NCBI GenBank assembly: GCA_900318145.1
Contig: ONJM01000001.1
Span: 248,001 to 312,000 of the forward strand
DNA length: 64,000 nucleotides
Origin: an uncultured Eubacteriales bacterium
GTDB lineage: Bacteria > Bacillota > Clostridia > Christensenellales > Aristaeellaceae
Direction of reading: 5' to 3'
The notes under the pieces are model-generated. The model saw nothing but the letters and a program-made list of their open reading frames with translations. It made no database searches and was not told the DNA's origin. The position numbers were made by a program, and so were the translations under genes. Shown one piece after another: positions 18,861 to 27,316 of the stretch. Within the stretch, counting starts at the first letter, position 1; the number at the start of each line of letters is the position of its first letter.

Positions 18861-19917
18861 TTTTCATTTCCTCCATCCTCTGCACGAAACGGTCAAAAAG
18901 GATCGCGGTATCCCGGGGGCCTGAAGCGGCTTCCGGATGGAACTGGACGGTGAAGCAGTGCTTTTCAGGATACTCCATGCCCTCACAGCTGCCGTCGTTC
19001 GCGTTCCGGAAGGATTCGATCCCGATCCCCTTCAGGGAATCCGCCAGCACCGCGTAGCCGTGGTTCTGGGAAGTGATATAGGTCCGTCCGGCAGACAGAT
19101 CACGAACCGGCTGGTTGCCGCCCCGATGGCCGTATTTCAGCTTGACCGTATCACCGCCGAGGGCCAGCGCGGCCAGCTGATGACCCAGGCAGATGCCGAA
19201 GACGGGCAGCCGGCCGATCAGCTTCCGGAGCTCTCCGATGCAGTAAGTATTTTCCTTCGGATCTCCGGGACCGTTGGAAAGCATGACGCCGTCCGGACCG
19301 GAGGCCAGAATCTCCTCCGCGGAGGTACGGGCCGGCCAGACTCTCACAGAGCATCCGCGGCGCTGGAGGCTGCGGATGATATTATGCTTGGCGCCGTAGT
19401 CGATCAGCGCGACATGGCAGCGCTCCTCACCGTCCGCGGGATGCAGCGAACGATCCGTGCCGGAGACGGAATCCACCGCGTTTTCAACTTTATAGGAACG
19501 GATTGCGCTGAGATCCGACGGAACCTCGTCGCAGATCATGGCGTTCATGACGCCCTCCTCCCGGGTGATGCGGACGATTTCGCGGGTGTCCACACCGCAC
19601 AGGCCGGGGATTCCGCGGGCAACCAGGTAGTCGTTCAGCGGGCAGGCGGAGCGGAAATTGGAGGGCGTATCGCACAGCTCCCGGACAATATAGCCGAACA
19701 GCGTGCTTTCGCCTTCAAAGTCTTCCTCGATGACGCCGTAATTGCCGATCAGCGGAAAGGTCTGGGTGACGATCTGGCCGTAATAGCTGGGATCGGTCAG
19801 GGTTTCCAGATAACCTTCCATGCCGGTGGTGAAGACGAGTTCGCCGATCCGGTCCAGACGGGCGCCGATGCGGGTGCCCTCAAAGATTTTTCCGTTGCCA
19901 AGGACTAAATATGCCAT
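18853..19917 (-). CDS. carA: Carbamoyl-phosphate synthase, small (glutaminase) subunit
   Basis: A 354-residue subunit. It releases ammonia from glutamine and channels it to CarB. The N-terminal CPSase domain opens with MAYLVLGNGKIFEG. The class I amidotransferase domain carries the nucleophile cysteine in FGICLGHQL (around residue 240) and the His-Glu pair in FHPEAASGP. GGAGG lies before the ATG. The gene follows argD after a 72-base gap that contains one copy of the palindromic repeat, and it overlaps carB by 8 bases. Confidence 0.96.
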   Translation of the reverse strand: MAYLVLGNGKIFEGTRIGARLDRIGELVFTTGMEGYLETLTDPSYYGQIVTQTFPLIGNYGVIEEDFEGESTLFGYIVRELCDTPSNFRSACPLNDYLVARGIPGLCGVDTREIVRITREEGVMNAMICDEVPSDLSAIRSYKVENAVDSVSGTDRSLHPADGEERCHVALIDYGAKHNIIRSLQRRGCSVRVWPARTSAEEILASGPDGVMLSNGPGDPKENTYCIGELRKLIGRLPVFGICLGHQLAALALGGDTVKLKYGHRGGNQPVRDLSAGRTYITSQNHGYAVLADSLKGIGIESFRNANDGSCEGMEYPEKHCFTVQFHPEAASGPRDTAILFDRFVQRMEEMKNA

Positions 19918-19944
19918 AGTGATTCCTCCGGGGAGTTAATGAAA

Positions 19945-19971
19945 GATCCTTCGCTTCGCTCAGGGTGACAC
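19945..19971 (+). repeat. Intergenic imperfect-palindromic repeat, copy 2
   Basis: GATCCTTCGCTTCGCTCAGG followed by GTGACAC, between argD and carA; nearly identical to the copies at 14511 and 22071. Confidence 0.7.
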
Positions 19972-19989
19972 GGAGAGCTTCCGGCCGGG

Positions 19990-21150
19990 TCAGGCGCAGG
20001 CGGCGCGGAGGATTTCCGCGGCTTTGCGCAGGAGATCTTCGGGAATATTCAGGGCGGGAAGGAGACGGACTTTATCCTTGGCGGTGAGGCAGAGGACGCC
20101 GTTCTCCATACAGGTTTTCACCACTTCGGCGGCGGGCTTTTCGGTCTTCAGGCCGAGCATCAGGCCGAGGCCGGAAACGGACTGAATACCGGAAGCGCCT
20201 TCCAGAAGACCGCGGAGCAGAACGCCTTTGGCCTCCACGTCCGCCAGGAAGGAATCCGTCAGCCGGTTCAGGACGGAGAGGGCCGCGGCGCAAGCCACAG
20301 GGTTTCCGCCAAAGGTGGAGCCATGGTCTCCGAAAGAGAGGACGTTTTCCACTTTTTGGCTCATCAGGCAGGCACCCAGCGGCAGGCCGCCGGCCAGTCC
20401 CTTGGCGGTGGTGACCACATCGGGATGCAGGCCGTAATGCATATACGCGTAGAGCTTTCCGGTACGGCCGTTGCCGGTCTGGACCTCGTCGATCATCAGG
20501 AGGATATCCTGTTCCTTCAGGTACGCTTCCAGGGCAGCAGCGAAAGCCGGATCCAGGGGAACCACGCCGCCCTCGCCCTGCACGCACTCAATGAGCACGG
20601 CGGCGACCGTTCCGCCAGTGCACAGGGCCTTCAAGGCATCCAGATCTCCGGCGGGAATATGGGTGAAACCCGGCGTCAGCGGCCGGAACAATTCATGGTA
20701 ATGCTCCTGCCCGGTGGCGGCCAGGGTGGTCAGCGTACGGCCGTGGAAGCTGTTTTCCAGCGTCACGATTGTGGAGCAGGCAGGACCTTTCTTTTCGGCG
20801 GCCCATTTCCTTGCGACCTTGATCGCGCATTCATTCGCTTCCGCACCGGAATTGCCGAAGAACACCTTCGAGAAACCGGTGCGGGTGCACAGCGCTTCCG
20901 CCAGGCGGGCACAGGGAGCGGTATAGTACAGATTCGACATATGCTGTACGGAATGGATCTGCTCCTCCACAGCGGAGATCCACACATCGTCCGCAATCCC
21001 GAAGGAGGTAACGGCGATGCCGGAACCCATGTCGATATATTCCTTCCCGTTCACATCCGTGACCAGAGAACCTTTGCCGGAGACGATTTCCACGGGAAAC
21101 CGCTTATAGGTTCCGGCGACATAGGCCCGGTCCATTTCAAATGTATTCAT
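19990..21150 (-). CDS. argD: Acetylornithine aminotransferase
   Basis: A 386-residue PLP enzyme converting N-acetylglutamate semialdehyde to N-acetylornithine. The PLP lysine is in TTAKGLAGGLPLGA (around residue 240), and IDEVQTGNGRTG and the phosphate-binding GSTFGGNPVACA are clear. I place the start at ATG 21150 because it overlaps the argB stop (ATGA) and has AGGA five bases upstream; another in-frame ATG lies six bases earlier at 21156. Some homologues also transaminate ornithine or succinyldiaminopimelate, which sequence alone cannot exclude. Confidence 0.95.
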   Translation of the reverse strand: MNTFEMDRAYVAGTYKRFPVEIVSGKGSLVTDVNGKEYIDMGSGIAVTSFGIADDVWISAVEEQIHSVQHMSNLYYTAPCARLAEALCTRTGFSKVFFGNSGAEANECAIKVARKWAAEKKGPACSTIVTLENSFHGRTLTTLAATGQEHYHELFRPLTPGFTHIPAGDLDALKALCTGGTVAAVLIECVQGEGGVVPLDPAFAAALEAYLKEQDILLMIDEVQTGNGRTGKLYAYMHYGLHPDVVTTAKGLAGGLPLGACLMSQKVENVLSFGDHGSTFGGNPVACAAALSVLNRLTDSFLADVEAKGVLLRGLLEGASGIQSVSGLGLMLGLKTEKPAAEVVKTCMENGVLCLTAKDKVRLLPALNIPEDLLRKAAEILRAACA

Positions 21151-22040
21151 TCCCATCCTGCCTTTCTGTCCTCCGCGGTTTCACCGCGGGAGACCATTGT
21201 ACCGGCGCCTTCGTCGGTCAGAAGCTCCATAAGAATTGAGTGGGGAACGCGGCCGTCCATGATGACCACGTTGCGGACACCGCGGGAAAGCGCCTTCGCG
21301 CAGCATTCAACCTTGGGAATCATGCCGCCGGAAATGATCCCGCTGGTGTACAGGGCGGGAAGCTCCGGCAGAGTTATCTCCGGAATCAGCGTGGACGGAT
21401 CATTCTTATCCCGGAGGACACCGGCGATGTCCGTCATCATAATCAGCCGCTCGGCACCCAGCGCGCCGGCGATATACGCGGCGGCGGTGTCACCGTTGAT
21501 ATTGTAGGCGTTGCCGGACTTATCGCAGCCGACAGTGGAAACGACAGGGATATATCCCCGGTCCAGCAGGTCCGTCACCGGCTGGATATGCACTTTCTGA
21601 ATTTCACCGACAAAGCCCAGGCGTTCGTCCTTCACGGTACACTGCAGGAGCCGGCCGTCCATGCCGGAGAGACCGACGGCTTTGCCGCCCTTCATCTCCA
21701 GCAGGTTGACCAGGGTCTTGTTGATTTTGCCGGCCAGAACCATCTGGACGATATCCATGGTTTCCCGGTCCGTGACGCGCAGGCCGTCCACGAACTCCGG
21801 CTTTTTGCCGAGCCTGTCCATCAGGTCATTGATTTCCGGGCCGCCGCCGTGCACAAGTACGATCCGCACGCCGATGAGCCAGAGCAGGACAATATCTTCC
21901 ATCACCTGCTGTTTGAGCTGGTCGTTTACCATAGCATTGCCGCCGTATTTCACAACGACGACCTTGCCGTTGTAGCGCCGGATATAGGGAAGGGCAGCGG
22001 TCAGGACCTCCGCGCGCTCCATGTTTGTCAGTTCGTTCAT
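21147..22040 (-). CDS. argB: Acetylglutamate kinase
   Basis: A 297-residue amino acid kinase that phosphorylates N-acetylglutamate, usually the arginine-inhibited step. VVVVKYGGNAM near residue 27 binds ATP phosphates, VLVHGGGPEI binds substrate and INGDTAAAYIAGAL lies in the C-terminal half. The N-terminal extension of about 20 residues (MNELTNMERAEVLTAALPYI) is the type found in arginine-sensitive hexameric kinases, so feedback inhibition is likely. The stop overlaps argD. GGAGG lies before the ATG. Confidence 0.96.
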   Translation of the reverse strand: MNELTNMERAEVLTAALPYIRRYNGKVVVVKYGGNAMVNDQLKQQVMEDIVLLWLIGVRIVLVHGGGPEINDLMDRLGKKPEFVDGLRVTDRETMDIVQMVLAGKINKTLVNLLEMKGGKAVGLSGMDGRLLQCTVKDERLGFVGEIQKVHIQPVTDLLDRGYIPVVSTVGCDKSGNAYNINGDTAAAYIAGALGAERLIMMTDIAGVLRDKNDPSTLIPEITLPELPALYTSGIISGGMIPKVECCAKALSRGVRNVVIMDGRVPHSILMELLTDEGAGTMVSRGETAEDRKAGWE

Positions 22041-22070
22041 TGAATACCTCCGGTATCAGTGAGTGGTAAA

Positions 22071-22097
22071 GATCCTTCGCTTTGCTCAGGATGACAC
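22071..22097 (+). repeat. Intergenic imperfect-palindromic repeat, copy 3
   Basis: GATCCTTCGCTTTGCTCAGG followed by ATGACAC, between argJ and argB. Translated backwards it gives a VILSKAKDL string, an artefact peptide of the kind such repeats leave in databases. Confidence 0.7.
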
Positions 22098-22123
22098 GGG
22101 GGAAGCGGGACGGCGCCGGAATA

Positions 22124-23368
22124 TCAGCTGCGGTAATCGCCGTTGATGGTAACATAGTCGTGGGTCAGGTCGCAGCCCCAGGCAGTGGCCTCCGCTTCGC
22201 CCATCTTCATATCGCAGGAGAAACGGACCTCCTTTTCCGCCAGGATCGCGGCGGCCTTTTCCTCGTCAAAGTCCTGCACACGGCCGTCCTTATAAAAACA
22301 GACCGATTCCTTCTCCCCGCGGAGCGTCAGCTCGATCACCGCGGGATCGAAATCCGGGCCGGCGTAGCCCAGCGCACAGAGGATCCGGCCGCAGTTGGCG
22401 TCGCGACCGTAAACCATCGCCTTGACCAGGCTGGAGCCTACGACAGAACGGGCCAGGGTACGGGCATTCTCCTTCGTGTCCGCGTGGAAGACCCTCATCT
22501 CCAGCAGATGGGTGGCGCCTTCGCCGTCCGAGGCCATCAGCACAGCCAGATCCCGGCAGACCGAGAAAAGGGCTTCCCGGAAGAGACTGTAGCTTTCATC
22601 CTCTTCAGAAATCTGCCTGTTGCCGGCCAGCCCGCTGGCGAGGAGCAGGAGCGTATCGTTCGTGCTGGTATCGCCGTCCACGGTGATCATGTTGAAGGTA
22701 TCCGGCACGACGCCGCGCAGCGCCTTAACCAGCAGATCCCGGGAAATGGCACAGTCGGTGGTGATATATCCGAGCATGGTGCACATATTCGGATGGATCA
22801 TGCCGGACCCCTTGCTCATGCCGCCCAGGCGGACCTGCACAGTGCCGTTTCCGTCCGCCGCGGGAAGATCGAAGGCCACCGCGAACTCCTTGTTGACGGT
22901 ATCCGTGGTCATGATCGCTTTGCTGGCAGCGGTGCCCGCTTCCCGCGTATCGGAAAGCGTTCCGGCCATGGCGGTGACGCCGGCGGAAATCCTGTCCAGC
23001 GGGATATTCGGGCCGATGACGCCGGTGGAACCCAGCAGCACGGCGGAAGCCGGGATCCCCAGAACCTTCGCGGTGTGCTCCGCGGTGGCTTTGCACAGGT
23101 CCAGGCCGGCTTTTCCGGTGGCGGCGTTGGCGATGCCGGCGTTCACGACGACCGCCTGCACCGGGCAGCCGGATTCAACAATATCCCGGTCCCAGATTAC
23201 AGGCGCGGCCTTCACCCTGTTGGAAGTAAAGGTGCCCGCAACGGCGCAGGGAGTTTCACTGAAGAGCATGGCCATATCCGTGCGGCCCTGATACTTTATA
23301 CCGGCCGCGCAGCAGGCAGCTTTGAACCCCTTTGCGGCGGTAACGCCGCCGGAAATCTTACGGATCAT
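22124..23368 (-). CDS. argJ: Glutamate N-acetyltransferase / amino-acid acetyltransferase
   Basis: A 414-residue self-cleaving enzyme. It moves the acetyl group from N-acetylornithine to glutamate, and in the bifunctional form also makes N-acetylglutamate from acetyl-CoA. The cleavage site is in GMIHPNMCTMLGYITTD near residue 190. The new N-terminal threonine nucleophile is preceded by cysteine instead of the common alanine. Its presence means the acetyl group is recycled, so a separate acetylornithine deacetylase is not needed. The 5' end overlaps the GNAT gene by 11 bases. Confidence 0.95.
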   Translation of the reverse strand: MIRKISGGVTAAKGFKAACCAAGIKYQGRTDMAMLFSETPCAVAGTFTSNRVKAAPVIWDRDIVESGCPVQAVVVNAGIANAATGKAGLDLCKATAEHTAKVLGIPASAVLLGSTGVIGPNIPLDRISAGVTAMAGTLSDTREAGTAASKAIMTTDTVNKEFAVAFDLPAADGNGTVQVRLGGMSKGSGMIHPNMCTMLGYITTDCAISRDLLVKALRGVVPDTFNMITVDGDTSTNDTLLLLASGLAGNRQISEEDESYSLFREALFSVCRDLAVLMASDGEGATHLLEMRVFHADTKENARTLARSVVGSSLVKAMVYGRDANCGRILCALGYAGPDFDPAVIELTLRGEKESVCFYKDGRVQDFDEEKAAAILAEKEVRFSCDMKMGEAEATAWGCDLTHDYVTINGDYRS

Positions 23369-23831
23369 CTGTGTCTTCTCCTATAAACTGCGTAATATTT
23401 TCCTGATTCAGGACAAATTCATAGTAATTCACATCGGTTTTCCGGGTCCAGCCGATCTGGTTCCAGAAGGCGTTGCCGGCGTCATTGCGGGTGAAGGCGA
23501 TCAGGGAAACTTTGTTGATCCCCATGAGCTTCAGCTGCTGCATGCAGTAGGCGACCATCCGGGTGCCGATACCGCGGCGCCGGTATTCCCGGGCTACGCA
23601 GACATGGTACAGCGCGCCCTGCCGCCCGTCCGATCCGCACAGAATGGATCCCACAATCCTGTCCCCGGCCCGGGCCACTACGCTGGTAGTCGGATTCCGA
23701 AGAATGAAACGGCGGATATCCGACGGGGAATCATCCAGGGCGCGGATACCGAAGCCCTTGATCGTCATCCAGAGCGCCCGGACTTCGCCGTAATCCGCGA
23801 CAGTCATCGGCTGAATACGTATTTCGTCCAT
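23358..23831 (-). CDS. GNAT-family N-acetyltransferase inside the arginine operon
   Basis: A 157-residue single-domain acetyltransferase. The acetyl-CoA loop is visible as REYRRRGIGTRMV (about residues 96-108), and NDAGNAFWNQIGWTRK near 128-143 is the usual C-terminal alpha/beta end. It lies 2 bases after argC and overlaps argJ by 11 bases, so it is translated as part of the arginine pathway. A short N-acetylglutamate synthase is the attractive reading, but small GNAT proteins near arg genes may acetylate something else. The amino acid kinase domain of classical ArgA is absent. Confidence 0.88.
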   Translation of the reverse strand: MDEIRIQPMTVADYGEVRALWMTIKGFGIRALDDSPSDIRRFILRNPTTSVVARAGDRIVGSILCGSDGRQGALYHVCVAREYRRRGIGTRMVAYCMQQLKLMGINKVSLIAFTRNDAGNAFWNQIGWTRKTDVNYYEFVLNQENITQFIGEDTDDP

Positions 23832-23832
23832 T

Positions 23833-24759
23833 TTATCCCCTTACCAGGCCGAGGGCCTCGTCCGCCCCAAGGACCAGGTTCATATTCTGTATTGCCGCCC
23901 CGGAGGCGCCTTTGCCCAGATTGTCGAAGCGGGAAACAAGCAGCATACGCTCCGGGGCGCCGAAGACGGAAACCTCCATATCATCCCGTCCGGCAAAGGC
24001 GCCGGCGGAGAGGAAACCTTCCTCATCCGGAGATTCGGCGAAGCGGATCAGGCCGGAGGTGTAATACGCGCGGTAGACTTCACGGATCTGATCCGGTGAA
24101 GCCGCGGTTTCCGCGGGCGTCAGGGGAACCGTAACTTCCATGCCTGCATAATAGGGCGCCACGACCGGACAGAAGACCGGCGCGTGCAGCAGGCCGCACG
24201 CAGCGGCCATTTCCGGCAGATGCTTATGGGTCTGGCCGAGGGCGTACTGCCGCGGGGCTTTGAAAAGCTCAGGCACGGTTTCCCCTTCGTAGGACGCGAT
24301 CATCTTCTTTCCGCCGCCGGAATAACCGGTCAGGGAAAAGCAGGAAAGCCGGACATCCGCTTTCAGCAGTCCGGCCTGTACCAGCGGCGCCACCAGCGCG
24401 ACGAAGCCGCTGGCATGGCAGCCTGGATTTGCGACGCGGCGGGAGGAGGCGATCTTCTCCCGCTGCCCCTTCAGTTCAGGGAAACCGTATGTCCACCCCT
24501 CCGCAGTGCGGTGGGCGGTGCTGGTATCAATGATTACAGCGCTGGGATCGGTTACCAGGGAAACCGCTTCCCGGGCGGCGTCGTCCGGCAGGCAAAGGAA
24601 AGAGACGGCCGCCCTGTTCAGGGCGTCCGCCCTTGCGGAGGGATCCTTGCGGAGCTCCTCCGGTAGGGCAATCAGTTCCAGATCCTTCCGGCCGGCCAGC
24701 CGTTCGCGGATCCGCAGCCCGGTGGTGCCGGCACTGCCGTCAATAAATACTCTGGTCAT
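23833..24759 (-). CDS. argC: N-acetyl-gamma-glutamyl-phosphate reductase, short (type 2) form
   Basis: A 308-residue NADPH-dependent enzyme reducing acetylglutamyl phosphate to the semialdehyde. It starts at ATG 24759, with GGAG six bases upstream; a TTG at 24771 is too early. MTRVFIDGSAGTTGLRI is the nucleotide-binding start, and the catalytic cysteine is in RRVANPGCHASGF near residue 115. The length of about 310 residues and the start sequence match the short form known from proteobacteria and some clostridia, not the roughly 345-residue form. It sits 37 bases after argG. Confidence 0.95.
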   Translation of the reverse strand: MTRVFIDGSAGTTGLRIRERLAGRKDLELIALPEELRKDPSARADALNRAAVSFLCLPDDAAREAVSLVTDPSAVIIDTSTAHRTAEGWTYGFPELKGQREKIASSRRVANPGCHASGFVALVAPLVQAGLLKADVRLSCFSLTGYSGGGKKMIASYEGETVPELFKAPRQYALGQTHKHLPEMAAACGLLHAPVFCPVVAPYYAGMEVTVPLTPAETAASPDQIREVYRAYYTSGLIRFAESPDEEGFLSAGAFAGRDDMEVSVFGAPERMLLVSRFDNLGKGASGAAIQNMNLVLGADEALGLVRG

Positions 24760-24796
24760 CGTTTTCTCCAAAAGTCGGCATTCAAAGGTTCAGACT

Positions 24797-26023
24797 TCAG
24801 TCTTTTTTATTCGCGGCGTCCACCATGGCCTGGACCTTTGTGGGCAGGCCGAACAGAGTGATGAAACCGGCGGAATCCTTCTGGTTGTAGTCGCTGGCGC
24901 CGAAGGTGGCGATATCCTCGGAATACAGGGAATAATCGCTCCAGAGGCCGGCCCGGATGATGTTGCCCTTGTAGAGCTTGAGCTTCACGGTGCCGGTAAC
25001 CTTCTCCTGCGTCTTGTCCACAAAGGCGGAAAGCGCTTCCCGCAGGGGGGAGAACCACAGGCCGTTGTAAACCAGCTCGGCGAAGGTGATGGACAGTTTC
25101 TGCTTTTCATGCATGGTCAGCTTGTCCAGGCAGATGGACTCCAGGGCCTCGTGCGCCTTGTAGAGAATGGTGCCGCCGGGGGTTTCGTAAACGCCGCGGC
25201 ACTTCATTCCGACCAGACGGTTTTCCACGATATCGATGATGCCGATGCCGTTTTTGCCGCCGATTTCATTCAGCTTCAGAATGATTTCCTTGGCGGAAAG
25301 CTTTTCGCCGTTCAGCGCGACGGGCGTGCCCTGCACGAAGTCCAGCGTGACGTAGGCGGGTTCATCAGGCGCGTCGACGGGGGAAACACCCATTTCCAGG
25401 AAGCCGGGTTTTTCATACTGCGGTTCATTTCCGGTGTCTTCCAGATCCAGGCCCTCATGGCTCAGGTGCCAGAGGTTCTTGTCCTTGGAATAGTTGGTTT
25501 CCCGGGTGATCTTCAGCGGGATGTTGTGCGCTTCGGCATAATCGATTTCCTCTTCCCGGGACTGGATCGTCCATTCCCGCCAGGGAGCAATGATATGCAT
25601 GTCGGGGGCGAAATGCTTGACAGCCAGCTCAAAACGAACCTGGTCGTTCCCTTTGCCGGTGCAGCCATGGCAGATGGCGTCGGCGCCCTCCTTCTTCGCG
25701 ATTTCCACCAGACCCTTGGCAATACAGGGGCGGGCGTGGCTGGTGCCGAGCAGATAATCCTCATAGACGGCGCCGGCTTTCATCGTGGGGATGATATAGT
25801 TATCGACATATTCATCCGTCAGGTCCAGGATATACAGCTTGGAGGCACCGGTTTTCAGCGCTTTTTCCTCCAGACCGTCCAGCTCTGTGCCCTGCCCGAC
25901 ATCGCCGGAGACGGCAATGATCTCAGGATTGTTGTAATTCTCCTTCAGCCAGGGGATAATAATGGACGTATCCAATCCGCCGGAATAGGCGAGAACGACC
26001 TTCTTGATATCTTTTTTATTCAT
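24797..26023 (-). CDS. argG: Argininosuccinate synthase
   Basis: A 408-residue enzyme joining citrulline and aspartate with ATP. The start is ATG 26023, where GGAGG lies seven bases upstream; the open frame continues 63 bases further but without a site. The PP-loop [18 protein letters not shown] is near residues 8-25, and [13 protein letters not shown] and [17 protein letters not shown] are diagnostic. It is the first gene of the arginine run behind a near-consensus promoter. argH and argF/otc are not in the window. Confidence 0.97.
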   Translation of the reverse strand: MNKKDIKKVVLAYSGGLDTSIIIPWLKENYNNPEIIAVSGDVGQGTELDGLEEKALKTGASKLYILDLTDEYVDNYIIPTMKAGAVYEDYLLGTSHARPCIAKGLVEIAKKEGADAICHGCTGKGNDQVRFELAVKHFAPDMHIIAPWREWTIQSREEEIDYAEAHNIPLKITRETNYSKDKNLWHLSHEGLDLEDTGNEPQYEKPGFLEMGVSPVDAPDEPAYVTLDFVQGTPVALNGEKLSAKEIILKLNEIGGKNGIGIIDIVENRLVGMKCRGVYETPGGTILYKAHEALESICLDKLTMHEKQKLSITFAELVYNGLWFSPLREALSAFVDKTQEKVTGTVKLKLYKGNIIRAGLWSDYSLYSEDIATFGASDYNQKDSAGFITLFGLPTKVQAMVDAANKKD

Positions 26024-26039
26024 GGGAACTCCTCCTTCA

Positions 26040-26053
26040 TGCATGATTATGCA
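26040..26053. promoter_or_regulatory. ARG-box-like palindrome over the argG transcription start
   Basis: TGCATGATTATGCA, a near-perfect palindrome resembling the ArgR/AhrC consensus TGAATAATTATTCA. It lies just downstream of the -10 box, where a bound repressor would block the start. Confidence 0.6.
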
Positions 26054-26057
26054 CAGG

Positions 26058-26086
26058 AATATACACCCGCGAAACGCCGGTGTCAA
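26058..26086 (-). promoter_or_regulatory. Sigma-A-type promoter of the arginine operon
   Basis: Minus-strand TTGACA (26081-26086), a 17-base spacer and TATATT (26058-26063), about 35 bases before the argG ATG. It is flanked by two ARG-box-like sequences. Confidence 0.8.
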
Positions 26087-26094
26087 GAGGTAAT

Positions 26095-26108
26095 TGCATA
26101 ATAATTAA
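26095..26108. promoter_or_regulatory. Second ARG-box-like site upstream of the argG -35 box
   Basis: TGCATAATAATTAA, a weaker match to the ArgR consensus. A further related string, TGTATAATATGCA, is at 26154-26166. The spacing would allow a looped or cooperative hexamer. Confidence 0.4.
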
Positions 26109-26267
26109 CAAAATACATAAAACAGACAGCGCACAAAAGAATGTATAACAGAGTGTATAATATGCAGAGAATGTGCATAAACGGAACAAAACCGGCGGCA
26201 AACGCCTGCCGGACAAGGCTGCGGGCATGAAAAACGTGCATAAGCAGGGTATATTCATTCCGGAAGA

Positions 26268-26296
26268 TTGCAAGATTGCGGAAAGTAAGGTAAAAT
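26268..26296 (+). promoter_or_regulatory. Promoter of the rnz-uvrB operon
   Basis: TTGCAA (26268-26273), a 17-base spacer and TAAAAT (26291-26296), about 79 bases before the ribonuclease Z start. The 26024-26374 gap otherwise holds the divergent arginine control region. Confidence 0.65.
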
Positions 26297-26374
26297 TAAT
26301 GGTTGGTGACCGGCTGCCGGAGAACGGATTTACGCTGAGGGATGAGCGCTGCCGGGAAGAGGAGGGGAAGAAAG

Positions 26375-27316
26375 ATGCTGGAATTATGCACGCTCGGGAC
26401 GGGCGGAACCCTTCCCCTGGCGGACAGAGCGCTTTCTTCCCTGTATGTCCGGGAGAACGGCCGGAGCATGCTGATCGACTGCGGGGAAGGTACGCAGGTG
26501 GGAATCCGGAAGCTCGGATGGGGATTCCGGTGCATTGAGGACGTTCTGCTGACGCATTTTCACGGGGACCATTGCACGGGGCTGCCCGGATTGCTGCTGA
26601 GCCTGGAAAAGGCAGGAAAGACAGAGACATTGAATATCTGGGGCCCGAAGGGGCTGAAACGGGTTGTGGAAGGGCTGTGCGTGATCGTGCCGCCGCTGAG
26701 CTACCCAGTGATGCTTCACGAGCTTCCTCCCGAGGGCGGCGAACTGGAAGCAATCGGCCTGCGGATCCGCGCGTTTCCGGTGGACCACGGCGGTATTCCG
26801 TGCTACGGATACCGGATGACCCTGCCCCGGAAAAACGCTTTCGATCCGGAAAAGGCGAAGGCTCTCGGAATTCCGGTGACAGAATGGAAGAAGCTGCAGG
26901 AAGGGGAAAGCATCTACCGCGGACTGAAAAGAATTCATCCGGAGGACGTTTCCGGAGCTCCCCGGAAGGGAATCACCGTTGTTTTCTCCACGGACACACG
27001 CCCCTGTGAAACCCTCGGCAAATACACTAAAGACGCGGATCTGCTGATCCTTGAAGGCATGTACGGCGACGAGGAGAAGCTGCCGCAGGCACTGAAAAAC
27101 CACCACATGCTGTTCCGGGAAGCAGCGGAGATCGCCAGGGCGTCCGCACCGGCCGCACTGCTGCTGACGCACTTCAGCACAAGCCTGGAGGACCCGGAAA
27201 GCTGCCTGGAAAACGCGCGGAGCATTTTTGAGAAGACCTGGACAGCAAAGGACGGCGAAACAATTACACTGCGCTATCCGGCAGAGAAGGAGAAGGCATG
27301 GATCAGTTTGTGCTGA
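26375..27316 (+). CDS. rnz: Ribonuclease Z (metallo-beta-lactamase fold tRNA 3' endonuclease)
   Basis: A 313-residue enzyme; the ATG at 26375 follows AGGAGGGG. The zinc motif [12 protein letters not shown] is near residues 60-71, the start motif [11 protein letters not shown] is typical, [11 protein letters not shown] matches the RNase Z late motif and LLTHFS carries the last ligand region. It would trim the 3' trailer of precursor tRNAs in the cytosol. The 3' end overlaps uvrB by 19 bases, an unusual pairing that forces joint expression. A related arylsulfatase-like MBL enzyme is less likely. Confidence 0.88.
   Translation: MLELCTLGTGGTLPLADRALSSLYVRENGRSMLIDCGEGTQVGIRKLGWGFRCIEDVLLTHFHGDHCTGLPGLLLSLEKAGKTETLNIWGPKGLKRVVEGLCVIVPPLSYPVMLHELPPEGGELEAIGLRIRAFPVDHGGIPCYGYRMTLPRKNAFDPEKAKALGIPVTEWKKLQEGESIYRGLKRIHPEDVSGAPRKGITVVFSTDTRPCETLGKYTKDADLLILEGMYGDEEKLPQALKNHHMLFREAAEIARASAPAALLLTHFSTSLEDPESCLENARSIFEKTWTAKDGETITLRYPAEKEKAWISLC

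Noticed and set aside
22082-23386. Plus-strand open frame of 434 codons opposite argJ
   Set aside because: It starts inside the palindromic repeat and is antisense to complete argJ.
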